DNA of 64,000 nt from Ensifer adhaerens (GCF_020035535.1 NZ_CP083349.1:3665501-3729500); one strand, 5' to 3'; shown: positions 8,546 through 17,109, counted from the stretch's first letter. The notes: generated by a model not told the origin, from the sequence alone. Made by a program: numbers and translations.

Positions 8546-11500
8546 TTACTTCTTCATCTGCTCCTTGAGCGCAGCGAGCTTGGCGAAGGGCGAATCCGGA
8601 TCCACCGGCTTCTCGCGACGCGGCGGACGCGCCTCGAACTTGCCCTGGCTCGGCTTGCCGCCGCGATCGTGACGCTCATGACGGTCGCCGCGGTCCTGGC
8701 GTGGCCCGCCTTCCGACTTGCCGCCTTCGTGTCGCTTGCCGCGCGCCGGCGGGCCGCCCTTGCGTCCGCCTTCACGTCCTTCGCCCTGGCCCTGGCCCTG
8801 GCCTTGACCATGCCCGTGGCGCTGACCGCCGCGACGCTGGTCGCCCTGGTGGCGGCCACCGCCCTGGCGCTGGTTGTCCTGACGGGTGCCGGGACGCCAG
8901 AGCAGAACCGGCTTGGCTTCAACCGGTTCCCCGGCCTCGGTGAGTTGACTTTCGGCAGGCTGCGCCTCGCTCGTAGCGACTTCGCCTTCAGCCGTTTCAG
9001 TCTCGGCGGCAGGCGCCTCAGCGGCAGCAGCCTCGACTTCAACCGCGCTGTCACCAGCGTCAGCGTCATCGACGACGGCGACCGGCTCGGAAGCGGCAGC
9101 CGTTGCGGCCGGTGCACCGTCATGGCTGGCGAGGAAGGCTGCAGCCTCCTCGGCCTTGACTGCGTCGGCGCGATAGCCGAGGCCCTTCAGAATCTCTTCC
9201 ATATCGTCGGGCGTCGCGCCGAGGATCGAGAGCATCGACGTGGTCGCGGTGAAGCGGCGGCCGTCATAGGCACCTTCCGGACGCGGCTGCGCGCCGGGCT
9301 TCCACTGCAGCAACGGCCGGATGAGATCGGCCAGGCGCTCCAGGATGTCGATGCGGACGGCACGCTTTCCGAGGAAACGGAAACCGGCGAGCTTGTAGAA
9401 GGTCCGCTCGAAGGACGGATCGGTGACGACGGACGTGCGACCGGCGGCGAGCATCGGAATGAGGTCGCCGTAGCCGGGCTTGTCGAGGCCGTCGTTCTTC
9501 AGTGCCCAGAGCAGCGTGATGAGCTCGGCCGGAGCCGGCTTCAGGAGCGCCGGGAGGAAGATATGGTAGGCGCCGAAGCGAACGCCGTACTTGCGGATCG
9601 AAGCGCGACCGTCCTGATCCAGCGACTTGACGTCGTCGGCGACATCGCGGCGGAAGAGCACACCGAGGTTTTCGACGAGCTGGAACGCAAGGCCCTTGGC
9701 CAGGCCTTCGAGATCCTCGGCACGCGAGATATCGTCGAGCGGCTTCAGCACCGTACCGATGTGATGGTTCACGAAACGCTCGACGCGCGCCAGGACGTGC
9801 TCGCGAGCATTCGCCTGGAGCTGATCGTCGGCAAGCAGGATGACGCGCGGGCGCATGACGTGGTCGCTCGCAGCGAGACGGGCGACGGGATCGCCGAGCC
9901 AGCGCACCAGACCGTCCGACGAAAGCGCCAGGTCGTTGTTGCCCGAGGCGTGCAGACGTGCAGCCCGCGCCTCGAACTCGAGTGCCAGCGCCTTCTGGGC
10001 AGCCCCCTGCACGGCCTTGGCATCCGGGCCGTCGCCACCGGTCGCCAGCGTAAACCGGAAACCGGTTAGTTGTCCTACGTGGTGTCCTTCGACGAAGACA
10101 TCACCATTCACACTGATTTCAGCTTCCAGCATAGCATTCTCTCTCAGGCGCTTCATGAGCACAGATGTCCTGCGATCAACAAAGCGTTTCGTCAACCGTT
10201 CATGTAGTGCGTCGGATAATCGATCTTCAATTTCCCGCGTCTTTTCTTGCCAGTGTGTCGGATCGGCCAGCCATCCCGGTCGGTTCGACACATAGGTCCA
10301 GGTTCTGATCTGCGCGATTCGCGCCGAAAGTGTGTCGATCTCGCCGTCGGTGTGATCGGCACGCCTGACCTGTTCGGCCATGAAATCTTCGTTCACCGCA
10401 CCCCGGCGAACGAGATCTGCGTAGATCGTCGAGATCAGATCGGCGTGCTGCGCGGGCGTGATGCGCCGATAGTCCGGCAGCGCGCAGGCTTCCCATAGTT
10501 TTTCCACGCGCTCGGCATTGGTCGTGATATCGACGACCTCCGGGTAGCGGGTCAAATGTTCGAACGCTTGCTGGTCTACCGCAGGTAGCGCCCGGGCAAG
10601 GCCAGGAACCGTTGGCGCTGCTTCGAGGCTCTTCTTCAGGGCGGGAAGCGACGAATAGTCGAACGCCTTCGAGCGCCACTGCAGCACCTTCACCGGATCG
10701 AACTCGTGCGCCTCGATGCGATGGACCAGTTCGTTGTCGAAAGGATCGACGCGACCCGTCACTCCGAACGTGCCATCGCGCAAGTGCCGACCGGCGCGGC
10801 CGGCGATCTGCGCAAGCTCGGCCGGATTCAAATTGCGGAACTGGTATCCGTCGAATTTGCGGTCCTGTGCGAAGGCGACGTGATCGACGTCGAGGTTGAG
10901 CCCCATGCCGATCGCGTCGGTCGCGACCAGGTATTCGACATCGCCTTCCTGATAGAGCGCCACCTGGGCATTGCGGGTGCGCGGCGATAGCGCGCCGAGA
11001 ACCACGGCGGCACCACCGCGCTGGCGGCGGATCAGCTCGGCGATCGCATAGACCTCGTCGGCGGAGAAGGCGACGATCGCCGAGCGATGCGGCAGGCGGG
11101 TGATTTTCTTCGAGCCGGCATACAGAAGCTGCGACATACGCGGCCGCTCGACGACGGTGATGCCGGGCAGCAGCTGCTCGAGGATCGGCCGCATCGTTCC
11201 GGCGCCCAAGAGCAGCGTCTCTCCCCGTCCTCTCAGATGCAAGATCCGGTCGGTGAAGATGTGGCCGCGCTCGAGGTCGCCGGCAAGCTGCACCTCGTCG
11301 ATTGCGACGAAGGACGCCGTGGTCTCGCGCGGCATCGCTTCGACGGTGCAGACCGAAAAGCGGGCGCGATGCGGCGTGATCTTTTCCTCGCCGGTGATCA
11401 GCGCGACATTGTGGTGGCCGACCCTTTCGACAAGGCGCGTATAGACCTCGCGCGCCAAGAGGCGCAGCGGCAGGCCTATGACGCCGCTCTCATGCGCGAT

Positions 11501-11614
11501 CATGCGCTCGATCGCGTAGTGCGTCTTGCCGGTATTGGTTGGCCCGAGCACCGCGGTTACGCCGCGGCCGCTCAGGATCATGGGGTGAACGGACACGTCA
11601 TCGATCCCGGGCAT
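8546..11614 (-). CDS. SUV3-like superfamily 2 RNA helicase with low-complexity C-terminal tail
   Basis: 1022 residues. Walker A is GPTNTGKT at 24-31, motif II is DEVQ at 106-109 (as in Suv3 rather than DEAD), and motif VI is QIAGRAGRH. The arrangement matches alphaproteobacterial relatives of the mitochondrial degradosome helicase SUV3. After the helicase core come about 450 residues of helical domain, then an Ala/Glu-rich acidic linker (about 840-915) and a Gly/Gln/Arg/Lys-rich tail with repeated GQ and HDRG-like elements. Such tails bind RNA or partner proteins. The start at 11614 lacks a strong Shine-Dalgarno sequence; M12 at 11581 is possible. The upstream 646 bases are gene-free and rich in GANTC sites. 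Confidence 0.88.
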   Translation of the reverse strand: MPGIDDVSVHPMILSGRGVTAVLGPTNTGKTHYAIERMIAHESGVIGLPLRLLAREVYTRLVERVGHHNVALITGEEKITPHRARFSVCTVEAMPRETTASFVAIDEVQLAGDLERGHIFTDRILHLRGRGETLLLGAGTMRPILEQLLPGITVVERPRMSQLLYAGSKKITRLPHRSAIVAFSADEVYAIAELIRRQRGGAAVVLGALSPRTRNAQVALYQEGDVEYLVATDAIGMGLNLDVDHVAFAQDRKFDGYQFRNLNPAELAQIAGRAGRHLRDGTFGVTGRVDPFDNELVHRIEAHEFDPVKVLQWRSKAFDYSSLPALKKSLEAAPTVPGLARALPAVDQQAFEHLTRYPEVVDITTNAERVEKLWEACALPDYRRITPAQHADLISTIYADLVRRGAVNEDFMAEQVRRADHTDGEIDTLSARIAQIRTWTYVSNRPGWLADPTHWQEKTREIEDRLSDALHERLTKRFVDRRTSVLMKRLRENAMLEAEISVNGDVFVEGHHVGQLTGFRFTLATGGDGPDAKAVQGAAQKALALEFEARAARLHASGNNDLALSSDGLVRWLGDPVARLAASDHVMRPRVILLADDQLQANAREHVLARVERFVNHHIGTVLKPLDDISRAEDLEGLAKGLAFQLVENLGVLFRRDVADDVKSLDQDGRASIRKYGVRFGAYHIFLPALLKPAPAELITLLWALKNDGLDKPGYGDLIPMLAAGRTSVVTDPSFERTFYKLAGFRFLGKRAVRIDILERLADLIRPLLQWKPGAQPRPEGAYDGRRFTATTSMLSILGATPDDMEEILKGLGYRADAVKAEEAAAFLASHDGAPAATAAASEPVAVVDDADAGDSAVEVEAAAAEAPAAETETAEGEVATSEAQPAESQLTEAGEPVEAKPVLLWRPGTRQDNQRQGGGRHQGDQRRGGQRHGHGQGQGQGQGEGREGGRKGGPPARGKRHEGGKSEGGPRQDRGDRHERHDRGGKPSQGKFEARPPRREKPVDPDSPFAKLAALKEQMKK

Positions 11615-11756
11615 TCAGAAATTACGGCAGCGTCTTTTCACGCTGGCGGCAAACACATGCCCACGCACCGAGCCAAACGCAAGGGGCGCCGACAACTAAA
11701 ACCATCGTTCTATGCTCTCATCCCATTGCACCACCTGTTGTGGTTGGCGCAATCGA

Positions 11757-12166
11757 GAATCGGAACAGCCATGGAACGAATCGGCGACGAATCGAAGACT
11801 TATCGCGATTCACTGTATGTTCACGACTACATATAGATTTCAACACCCGACGTTGCACCACATGCTGAATCTGGTGCGGATTCCATGCCATGGGGCTCAC
11901 GACTCGCCTCGATCCGGGCTGTACCATTGCCAGACAGGTCCAAGGATTCGGAATCCAAGACTCTGGAAAGCTTGGAAAATTTTTCACGAAATTCGTCGGA
12001 GATTCACCGGATGGGGAGAATGAGAATCGCATTCCGCATCCTCGACCAATGCGAGCGTATCTGATGGCGACTCGTGATCCGCGCATCATTCCGCTTTTGT
12101 TCTCCACAAGATATAGTGTCTACGCCGTGCGCCGGCAACACGATCGGGGGCGCAACTTCGCGATTC
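11757..12166. promoter_or_regulatory. Cluster of 14 GANTC (CcrM methylation) sites
   Basis: GANTC sites start at 11757, 11778, 11789, 11807, 11867, 11879, 11901, 11945, 11951, 11959, 12001, 12024, 12069 and 12162. GANTC is the target of CcrM, the cell-cycle DNA methyltransferase of Alphaproteobacteria. About 1 to 2 sites would be expected by chance in 410 bases at this composition. Function is not shown by the sequence. Confidence 0.6.
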
Positions 12167-12214
12167 AAGCCCGCGGGTGAACAGGCGCCTGCTTCCTCCA
12201 CCCCGCATAAGAAC

Positions 12215-12232
12215 GGCGCCCCGAAGGGCGCC
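12215..12232 (-). terminator. Terminator of the phbA-phbB transcript
   Basis: A perfect 7-bp GC stem GGCGCCC/GGGCGCC closed by a four-base loop, read as UUCG on the minus strand. It lies 28 bases after the phbB stop and is followed by a weak GTTCTT tract. Confidence 0.65.
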
Positions 12233-12260
12233 GCTTGAAAACGCTAGAGAGATGGGAAGA

Positions 12261-12986
12261 TCAGACGACAAACTGTCCGCCATTCGCCGAAATCGTCGAG
12301 CCGGTGATGAAGCCGGCATCGTCGGAGGCCAGGAACACCACGCAGCGGGCGATTTCTTCCGGTTCGCCGAGGCGACCGACGGGGATCTGCGGAATGATCC
12401 GCTCGTTCAGCACCTTCTCCGGCACCGCCCGCACCATTTCCGTGCCGATATAGCCCGGGCAGATGGCATTGACTGTGATGCCCTTGGCAGCACCTTCCTG
12501 GGCGAGCGACTTCGTGAAGCCGAGATCGCCAGCCTTGGCCGCCGAATAGTTGGCCTGGCCCATCTGGCCCTTCTGGCCGTTGATCGACGAGATGTTGATG
12601 ACGCGGCCGAAACCGCGGTCGCGCATGGCGGACCAGAGCGGGTGGGTCATGTTGAAGAGACCGGTAAGGTTGGTGCCGATCACCTCGCCCCATTGTTCGG
12701 GCGTCATTTTATGGAACATCGCATCGCGGGTGATGCCCGCGTTGTTGACCAGTACCTCGACCGGGCCGAGATCGGCCTCGACCTTGGCGATCCCCTCGGC
12801 GCAGGCCTGATAACTGGAAACGTCCCACTTGTAGACCGGGATGCCGGTTTCCTGCTTGAAGGCCTGGGCCTTCTCGTCATTGCCGGCATAGTTGGCAGCC
12901 ACCTTGTAGCCGGCATTCTTGAGTGCGATGGAAATTGCAGCACCAATGCCGCGCGACCCACCCGTGACCAATGCTACCCTGCTCAT
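12261..12986 (-). CDS. phbB: Acetoacetyl-CoA reductase PhbB
   Basis: NADPH-dependent reduction of acetoacetyl-CoA to (R)-3-hydroxybutyryl-CoA, the second step of polyhydroxybutyrate synthesis; 241 residues. It is a classical short-chain dehydrogenase with TGGSRGIG at 8-15, NNAG at 81-84, and catalytic Ser134, Tyr147 and Lys151. The substrate loop MFHKMTPEQW is typical of PhbB. The ATG at 12986 has GGGAGG five bases upstream, so the longer frame to 13007 is not used. It is third in a phbA-small ORF-phbB operon. Confidence 0.95.
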   Translation of the reverse strand: MSRVALVTGGSRGIGAAISIALKNAGYKVAANYAGNDEKAQAFKQETGIPVYKWDVSSYQACAEGIAKVEADLGPVEVLVNNAGITRDAMFHKMTPEQWGEVIGTNLTGLFNMTHPLWSAMRDRGFGRVINISSINGQKGQMGQANYSAAKAGDLGFTKSLAQEGAAKGITVNAICPGYIGTEMVRAVPEKVLNERIIPQIPVGRLGEPEEIARCVVFLASDDAGFITGSTISANGGQFVV

Positions 12987-13003
12987 GCACGCCTCCCACT
13001 TGA

Positions 13004-13363
13004 TCAATTCAGTTTCTCAAAGGCCTTCTTCATCAGCTTTTCGCCGATCTGTTGCCCGTAGAGCTCGGCGGCCGCCTGAAACTGCGGCGTCGCGAGCATA
13101 GGCATTCCCACCTCGCACTTGGTGAGCGCGAGTTCCATCATCAGTGTACTGAGTTGTTCCAGCGACGCCTTCAGCGCACCACTGTCATCGTTCAAGGCGG
13201 CAACCATCACGTCCTTGAACACGCCCTCCTCATCAGAAGTCGTATGTTCCAGCATGCACTGAACCAACCGCGCCTCCTCGAGAGGCGCGGGATTGGCATG
13301 TGCAGAAACGATCGGCGAACCGGCCAGCAAGAGGGAAAACGGAACCCACCTGGCGCTGTTCAT
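13004..13363 (-). CDS. Small exported protein of unknown function between phbA and phbB
   Basis: 119 residues. The N-terminus is a signal peptide (MNSARWVPFSLLLAGSPIVS, then AHA before NPAP), so the mature protein is probably periplasmic. Two cysteines (LVQCMLEH and LTKCEVG) could form a disulfide; the rest is predicted helical. I do not recognise the family. The ATG at 13363 lies 14 bases after the phbA stop, and the gene ends 17 bases before phbB, so all three are on one transcript. An exported protein inside a cytoplasmic storage-polymer operon is unexpected. Confidence 0.75.
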   Translation of the reverse strand: MNSARWVPFSLLLAGSPIVSAHANPAPLEEARLVQCMLEHTTSDEEGVFKDVMVAALNDDSGALKASLEQLSTLMMELALTKCEVGMPMLATPQFQAAAELYGQQIGEKLMKKAFEKLN

Positions 13364-13376
13364 GCCGCCAAACCGA

Positions 13377-14558
13377 CTAGAGCCGTTCGACGCACATGGC
13401 GACGCCCATGCCGCCGCCGATGCAGAGCGTTGCAAGCCCCTTGGAAACGCCGCGGCGCTTCATTTCGAAGAGAAGCGTGTTGAGCACGCGCGCACCGGAA
13501 GCACCGATCGGATGGCCGATGGCGATCGCGCCGCCGTTGACGTTGACGATCGACGGATCCCAGCCGAGGTCCTTGTTGACCGCGCAGGCCTGGGCAGCGA
13601 AGGCCTCGTTGGCTTCCACAAGCTCGACGTCACCGATCGCCCAGCCAGCTTTCGCCAGCGCCTTGCGCGATGCCGGGATCGGGCCGGTGCCCATGACCTG
13701 CGGATCAACGCCGGCCGTTGCCCAGGAAACGATGCGGGCAAGCGGCTGGATGCCGCGCTTGGAAGCCTGCGCTTCGGTCATCAAAAGTGTGGCGGCGGCG
13801 CCGTCATTGAGGCCGGAGGCGTTGCCCGCGGTGACCGTGCCTTCCTTGTCGAAGGCCGGACGAAGCTTCGTCATCTGGTCGAGCGTTGCACCGTGGCGGA
13901 TGTATTCGTCCTGGTCGACGGTGACGTCGCCCTTGCGACCCTTGACGATGAACGGGATGATCTCGTCGGCAAAGCGCCCGGCCTTCTGGGCCGCTTCTGC
14001 CTTGTTCTGCGAGGCGAGCGCGAAGGTGTCCTGCTCTTCGCGGCTGAGCTGCCACTGGCGGGCGACGTTCTCGGCGGTGATGCCCATGTGATAGCCGTAG
14101 AAGGCGTCGGTCAGGCCGTCCTTGATCATCGTGTCGATCATCTTGAAGTCGCCCATCTTCACGCCGCCGCGAAGATGCGAGCAATGCGGCGCCATCGACA
14201 TCGACTCCATGCCGCCGGCGACGATGATATCCGCATCACCGGTTGCAATCTGCTGCATGCCGAGTGCGACCGCACGAAGGCCGGAACCGCAGAGCTGGTT
14301 CATGCCCCAGGCGGTCTTTTCCTGTGGGACACCCGCCTTCATCGCTGCCTGGCGCGCCGGGTTCTGGCCCTCGCCGGCCTGCAGGACCTGGCCGAGGATC
14401 ACTTCGTCGACTTCGCCCGCTTCGACACCTGCGCGCTCGAGCACGCCCTTGATGACGGCGGCGCCGAGCTCATGTGCCGGGGTGTTGCCGAACGCTCCGT
14501 TGAAGGATCCGACCGCGGTGCGGCCGGCGCTGGCGATCACGATGGAGGGGTTGCTCAT
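13377..14558 (-). CDS. phbA: Acetyl-CoA acetyltransferase (beta-ketothiolase) PhbA
   Basis: Condenses two acetyl-CoA to acetoacetyl-CoA, the first step of polyhydroxybutyrate synthesis; 393 residues, the normal thiolase length. Catalytic residues are Cys90 (NQLCGSG), His349 ([10 protein letters not shown]) and Cys379 (CIGGGMG), one off the Zoogloea thiolase numbering. I start at 14558 ([10 protein letters not shown]), with GAGG nine bases upstream, not at the longer frame to 14624. It heads the phbA-ORF-phbB operon and is divergent from phaR, which probably controls it. Confidence 0.95.
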   Translation of the reverse strand: MSNPSIVIASAGRTAVGSFNGAFGNTPAHELGAAVIKGVLERAGVEAGEVDEVILGQVLQAGEGQNPARQAAMKAGVPQEKTAWGMNQLCGSGLRAVALGMQQIATGDADIIVAGGMESMSMAPHCSHLRGGVKMGDFKMIDTMIKDGLTDAFYGYHMGITAENVARQWQLSREEQDTFALASQNKAEAAQKAGRFADEIIPFIVKGRKGDVTVDQDEYIRHGATLDQMTKLRPAFDKEGTVTAGNASGLNDGAAATLLMTEAQASKRGIQPLARIVSWATAGVDPQVMGTGPIPASRKALAKAGWAIGDVELVEANEAFAAQACAVNKDLGWDPSIVNVNGGAIAIGHPIGASGARVLNTLLFEMKRRGVSKGLATLCIGGGMGVAMCVERL

Positions 14559-14682
14559 GGGACGTTTCCTCAGATCTTTCTTGCCTAATGAAAGCAGACT
14601 GGCAAAGCGCGCGACGCAAGTCAAACGCCTTGATGCAGTGCCACAAAACCGTCACTCAAGACGCAGCCGCAAGATTTCGCAC

Positions 14683-14696
14683 TTGCGTCGTCGCAA
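14683..14696. promoter_or_regulatory. Inverted repeat in the phbA-phaR intergenic region, candidate PhaR operator
   Basis: TTGCG-TCGT-CGCAA is a perfect 5-bp inverted repeat in the 224-base divergent region. PhaR proteins of Alphaproteobacteria are reported to bind TGC-rich sequences and to repress their own gene and PHB genes. Further GCAG and TGC words flank it. Motif inference only. Confidence 0.4.
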
Positions 14697-14782
14697 CGCA
14701 CAAAGACATTGTCAGCGGCGCTCTTTTGCGGATACTCTGAAAAACGCAATAAAGACGGGATGATGGGTGAGAGGAGACCCTG

Positions 14783-15361
14783 ATGGCGAAGCACGAAGGC
14801 CAGATCGTTATAAAAAAATATGCGAACCGGCGGCTCTACAACACCGGGACCAGCACCTATGTCACGCTCGACGACCTGGCTGTCATGGTGAAGAAGGGCG
14901 AAGATTTCATCGTCCAGGACGCGAAGTCCGGAGAGGACATCACCCATTCCGTGCTGACGCAGATCATCTTCGAGCAGGAATCCAAGACCGGCAATACGCT
15001 TCTGCCGATCTCGTTCCTGCGCCAGCTGATCTCGTTCTACGGCGACCAGATGCAGATGGTGGTGCCGAGCTATCTCGAGCACTCGATGCAGGCTTTCACC
15101 GAACAACAGTCGCAGATGCGCGAGCAGATCAACAAGGCCTTCGGCGACACGCCGCTCGGCAAGAACCTGCAGGCTCCGTTGCAACTTGTCGAAGAGCAGG
15201 TCCGTCGCAATACCGAGATGTTTCATCAGGCGATGCAGATGTTCTCGCCCTTCATCACCGCTCCGCCGGTGAAGGAAACCAAGAAGGCCGAGGCTAAGGA
15301 TATCGACGAGCTCAAGGAGCAGCTTCGCGCGCTCCAGACCAAGCTCGACAATCTCGGCTAA
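14783..15361 (+). CDS. phaR: Polyhydroxyalkanoate synthesis repressor PhaR (AniA)
   Basis: 192-residue cytoplasmic regulator that senses PHB and represses phasin and carbon-storage genes; in Sinorhizobium the homologue is called AniA. The N-terminal DNA-binding domain carries the hallmark IKKYANRRLYNT, followed by a PHB accumulation regulatory segment (SVLTQIIFEQES...LPISFLRQLISFYGDQMQ) and a C-terminal coiled coil. The ATG at 14783 is preceded by GAGAGGAGA. It is divergent from phbA. Confidence 0.95.
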   Translation: MAKHEGQIVIKKYANRRLYNTGTSTYVTLDDLAVMVKKGEDFIVQDAKSGEDITHSVLTQIIFEQESKTGNTLLPISFLRQLISFYGDQMQMVVPSYLEHSMQAFTEQQSQMREQINKAFGDTPLGKNLQAPLQLVEEQVRRNTEMFHQAMQMFSPFITAPPVKETKKAEAKDIDELKEQLRALQTKLDNLG

Positions 15362-15379
15362 GCACGCCTTTTTCGCAAA

Positions 15380-15398
15380 GGCGGGTGAACCACCCGCC
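15380..15398. terminator. Convergent terminator between phaR and the membrane-protein gene
   Basis: A perfect 8-bp stem GGCGGGTG/CACCCGCC with an AAC loop, 18 bases after the phaR stop and 60 bases after the end of the convergent gene. The U tract is weak in both directions. Confidence 0.6.
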
Positions 15399-15457
15399 TC
15401 ATTTGCTTGCGTTCGTACGTGCCCTGGACTGGGTTACGCCCAGGATCGGGTCGGCTC

Positions 15458-15859
15458 CTAAAGACCGATCGAGACGTCGCGGCCGGCCGAACGCATCGAG
15501 ACGGCAAAACCGGCGATGACATCGATGAAGCTGATCGTCATCAGGATGAAGAAGAGCTGGGTGGCGGCCGGTGCCAGCAACAGGAATTCGATCAAAAAGA
15601 CGATGAACAGGATCATCGACAACAGGTGATCCATCAGCGCACGCGTGCTCGTGCGGGTCGCCTTCAGCAATTCGACGAAGAGCAACAGCAGTGCAACGAC
15701 GATCAGGAGGTCGCCGAAGCGCATCGTCCAGGTCGCGCCCGACAGCATGGACAACGACAACATCTCGGCATTCAGCCCGGCAATACCGCCGAACATTCCA
15801 ATCATCGCGAGATTGTAGATAACGAAAGGCAGGATCAGCAGCGGCACGGCAGCGAGCAT
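15458..15859 (-). CDS. Conserved four-helix membrane protein of unknown function
   Basis: 133 residues with four predicted transmembrane segments: residues 1-25, 48-66, 78-97 and 100-120. I do not recognise a named family. The ATG at 15859 has GGAG about ten bases upstream. It is convergent with phaR, and a dispersed 68-bp repeat (15938-16005) lies upstream. The absence of charged motifs gives no catalytic clue. Confidence 0.75.
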   Translation of the reverse strand: MLAAVPLLILPFVIYNLAMIGMFGGIAGLNAEMLSLSMLSGATWTMRFGDLLIVVALLLLFVELLKATRTSTRALMDHLLSMILFIVFLIEFLLLAPAATQLFFILMTISFIDVIAGFAVSMRSAGRDVSIGL

Positions 15860-15937
15860 CGGGCACGAACTCCTTTGCCGCGTCTTGCGGCGTCTTCAGG
15901 CCTAGGGCGCTGTGCGGTCGTTTGAACGCACCAAGGA

Positions 15938-16005
15938 CGCTCCAGCACTTAGGGTGTAAAGCACCTCTCCGCTTCCAGCGACTTCACTTGCAGCGTGATG
16001 CTCTA
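15938..16005 (-). repeat. Dispersed intergenic repeat, copy 1
   Basis: On the minus strand this 68-base unit begins TAGAGCATCACGC and contains AAGTGAAGTCGCTGGAAGCG. It aligns end to end with 36684-36752 on the plus strand, with the core AAGTGAAGTC-CTGGAAGCG nearly identical and the ends closed by TAGAGC and GAGCG words. Both copies are intergenic. Confidence 0.7.
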
Positions 16006-16056
16006 GCTCCTGCGGATAGCACAGGGTCCAAGCGAGAAAATGTCAGACGCAAAACA

Positions 16057-16081
16057 AAAGGGCCGGCAGAGCCAGCCCTTT
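16057..16081 (-). terminator. Rho-independent terminator of rpmF
   Basis: Arms AAAGGGCCGGC and GCCAGCCCTTT pair with one mismatch around a three-base loop. On the minus strand the stem is followed by TGTTTTG. It is 25 bases after the rpmF stop. Confidence 0.8.
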
Positions 16082-16105
16082 GAACCATTCCACGAACGGA
16101 AACGC

Positions 16106-16291
16106 TTATGCGCTTTCCTTCGGGGTCAGAACCTGACGGCCACGGTACATGCCGGTCTTCAGGTCGATGTGGTGCGGACGGCGCAGTTCGCCCGAGTTCT
16201 TGTCTTCGACGTAGGTCGGAGCCTTGAGGGCGTCAGCGGAACGGCGCATGCCACGCTTGGACGGGCTCGTTTTTCTTTTAGGTACAGCCAT
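16106..16291 (-). CDS. rpmF: 50S ribosomal protein L32
   Basis: Large-subunit ribosomal protein, 61 residues. [22 protein letters not shown] is the diagnostic L32 N-terminus, followed by [19 protein letters not shown]. It lacks the four zinc-binding cysteines of C+ paralogues. The ATG at 16291 has GGAG six bases upstream. Monocistronic, with its own terminator. Confidence 0.97.
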
Positions 16292-16448
16292 TTCATTCTC
16301 CACTTATCGGGCAAACACTGTTCAGCAGCCGAAATGGCCGTGTTAAACAGATGTCAATCACGGAAATTTGGCGCGCTTATACATGGCCAACTCCCGCTTG
16401 ACCAGTCCCCAGCCGCAATTTTTCGACTCAAGATCTGGCGGAACCGAT

Positions 16449-17096
16449 TCAGACCTCGTCTTCGGGAACGACCCACGGCTCGGCGCGGGCCGCCTCTTCC
16501 CACTTTCGGTAGGCGGGATGCGCCTTCATCCGTTGCATGTATCCGAGCGATTCCTGATCCGCAACGAGATCATAGACGTCGAAACGGCTAACCACAGGAG
16601 CGTACATCGCGTCTGCTGCACCGAAGGCGCCGAAGAGGAACGGGCCGCCGGATCGGGCAAGCGCTTGCTTCCAGATTTGCTCGATGCGGGCGACATCGGC
16701 GCGAACGTCGGCATCCACCTCAAGAGCCTGCTTCTCCCGGCGGACATTCATCGGGCAGGCACCGCGTAACGCCCGGAAACCGGAGAGCATCTCTATGGAA
16801 TAGCTGCGCGCCCGGGCGCGGGCCTCACGATCCGCGGGCCAGAGCCCGGCATTGGGAAAGAGCTCGGCGACGTATTCGATGATCGCCAGCGATTCCCAGA
16901 CGAGCAGTTCGCCATGCCGTAGCAACGGCACACGCCCCGTCGGCGAGACCGCACGGATTTCGGGATTGCCCGCCGCAAAGTCGAAGGGAATGACCACGTC
17001 CTCGAAATCGATGCCCGCGGCGCTCATCGCCATCCAGGGCCGCATCGACCAGGATGAATAGTTCTTGTTGCCGACGTAAAGGATAAGTCCGGTCAT
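16449..17096 (-). CDS. Glutathione S-transferase family protein
   Basis: 215 residues. The N-terminal thioredoxin-like domain starts LYVGNKNYSSWSMRPWMAM, with the SSW..R pattern of GSTs that use an active serine, and the cis-Pro/SNAIL-type region PTGRVPLL...VWESLAIIEYV. The C-terminal helical domain follows. The substrate cannot be inferred. It is 13 bases downstream of the 2H-phosphoesterase-like gene, in the same direction, so probably co-transcribed. Confidence 0.85.
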   Translation of the reverse strand: MTGLILYVGNKNYSSWSMRPWMAMSAAGIDFEDVVIPFDFAAGNPEIRAVSPTGRVPLLRHGELLVWESLAIIEYVAELFPNAGLWPADREARARARSYSIEMLSGFRALRGACPMNVRREKQALEVDADVRADVARIEQIWKQALARSGGPFLFGAFGAADAMYAPVVSRFDVYDLVADQESLGYMQRMKAHPAYRKWEEAARAEPWVVPEDEV

Positions 17097-17109
17097 TTCT
17101 GTTCCTTGG

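Larger units (their letters stand above)
11615..12260. other. Gene-free AT-richer region with GANTC cluster upstream of the helicase gene
   Basis: 646 bases between the helicase start and the phbB stop, clearly richer in A+T than its surroundings. It contains 14 GANTC sites between 11757 and 12166, a GGATT-CGG-AATCC hairpin at 11945-11955 region, a TTTTT tract at about 11980, and two TTGCACCAC words. Open frames here have no coding character. It should hold the helicase promoter; a small RNA is possible. The phbB terminator lies at its right end. Confidence 0.6.

Noticed and set aside
8700..8900. Short tandem repeats (GGCCCTGGCCCTGG type) as a DNA repeat element
   Set aside because: They encode the Gln/Gly-rich tail of the helicase in frame, so they are explained as protein low complexity.
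8669..10069. Plus-strand frame of 466 codons opposite the helicase gene
   Set aside because: Shadow of the helicase coding strand; its leucine/alanine-rich start mirrors the low-complexity tail of the real protein.
11718..12107. Minus-strand frame of 129 codons inside the GANTC-rich region
   Set aside because: Low-complexity, basic translation without a ribosome-binding site or codon bias like the neighbours; the region is better treated as non-coding.
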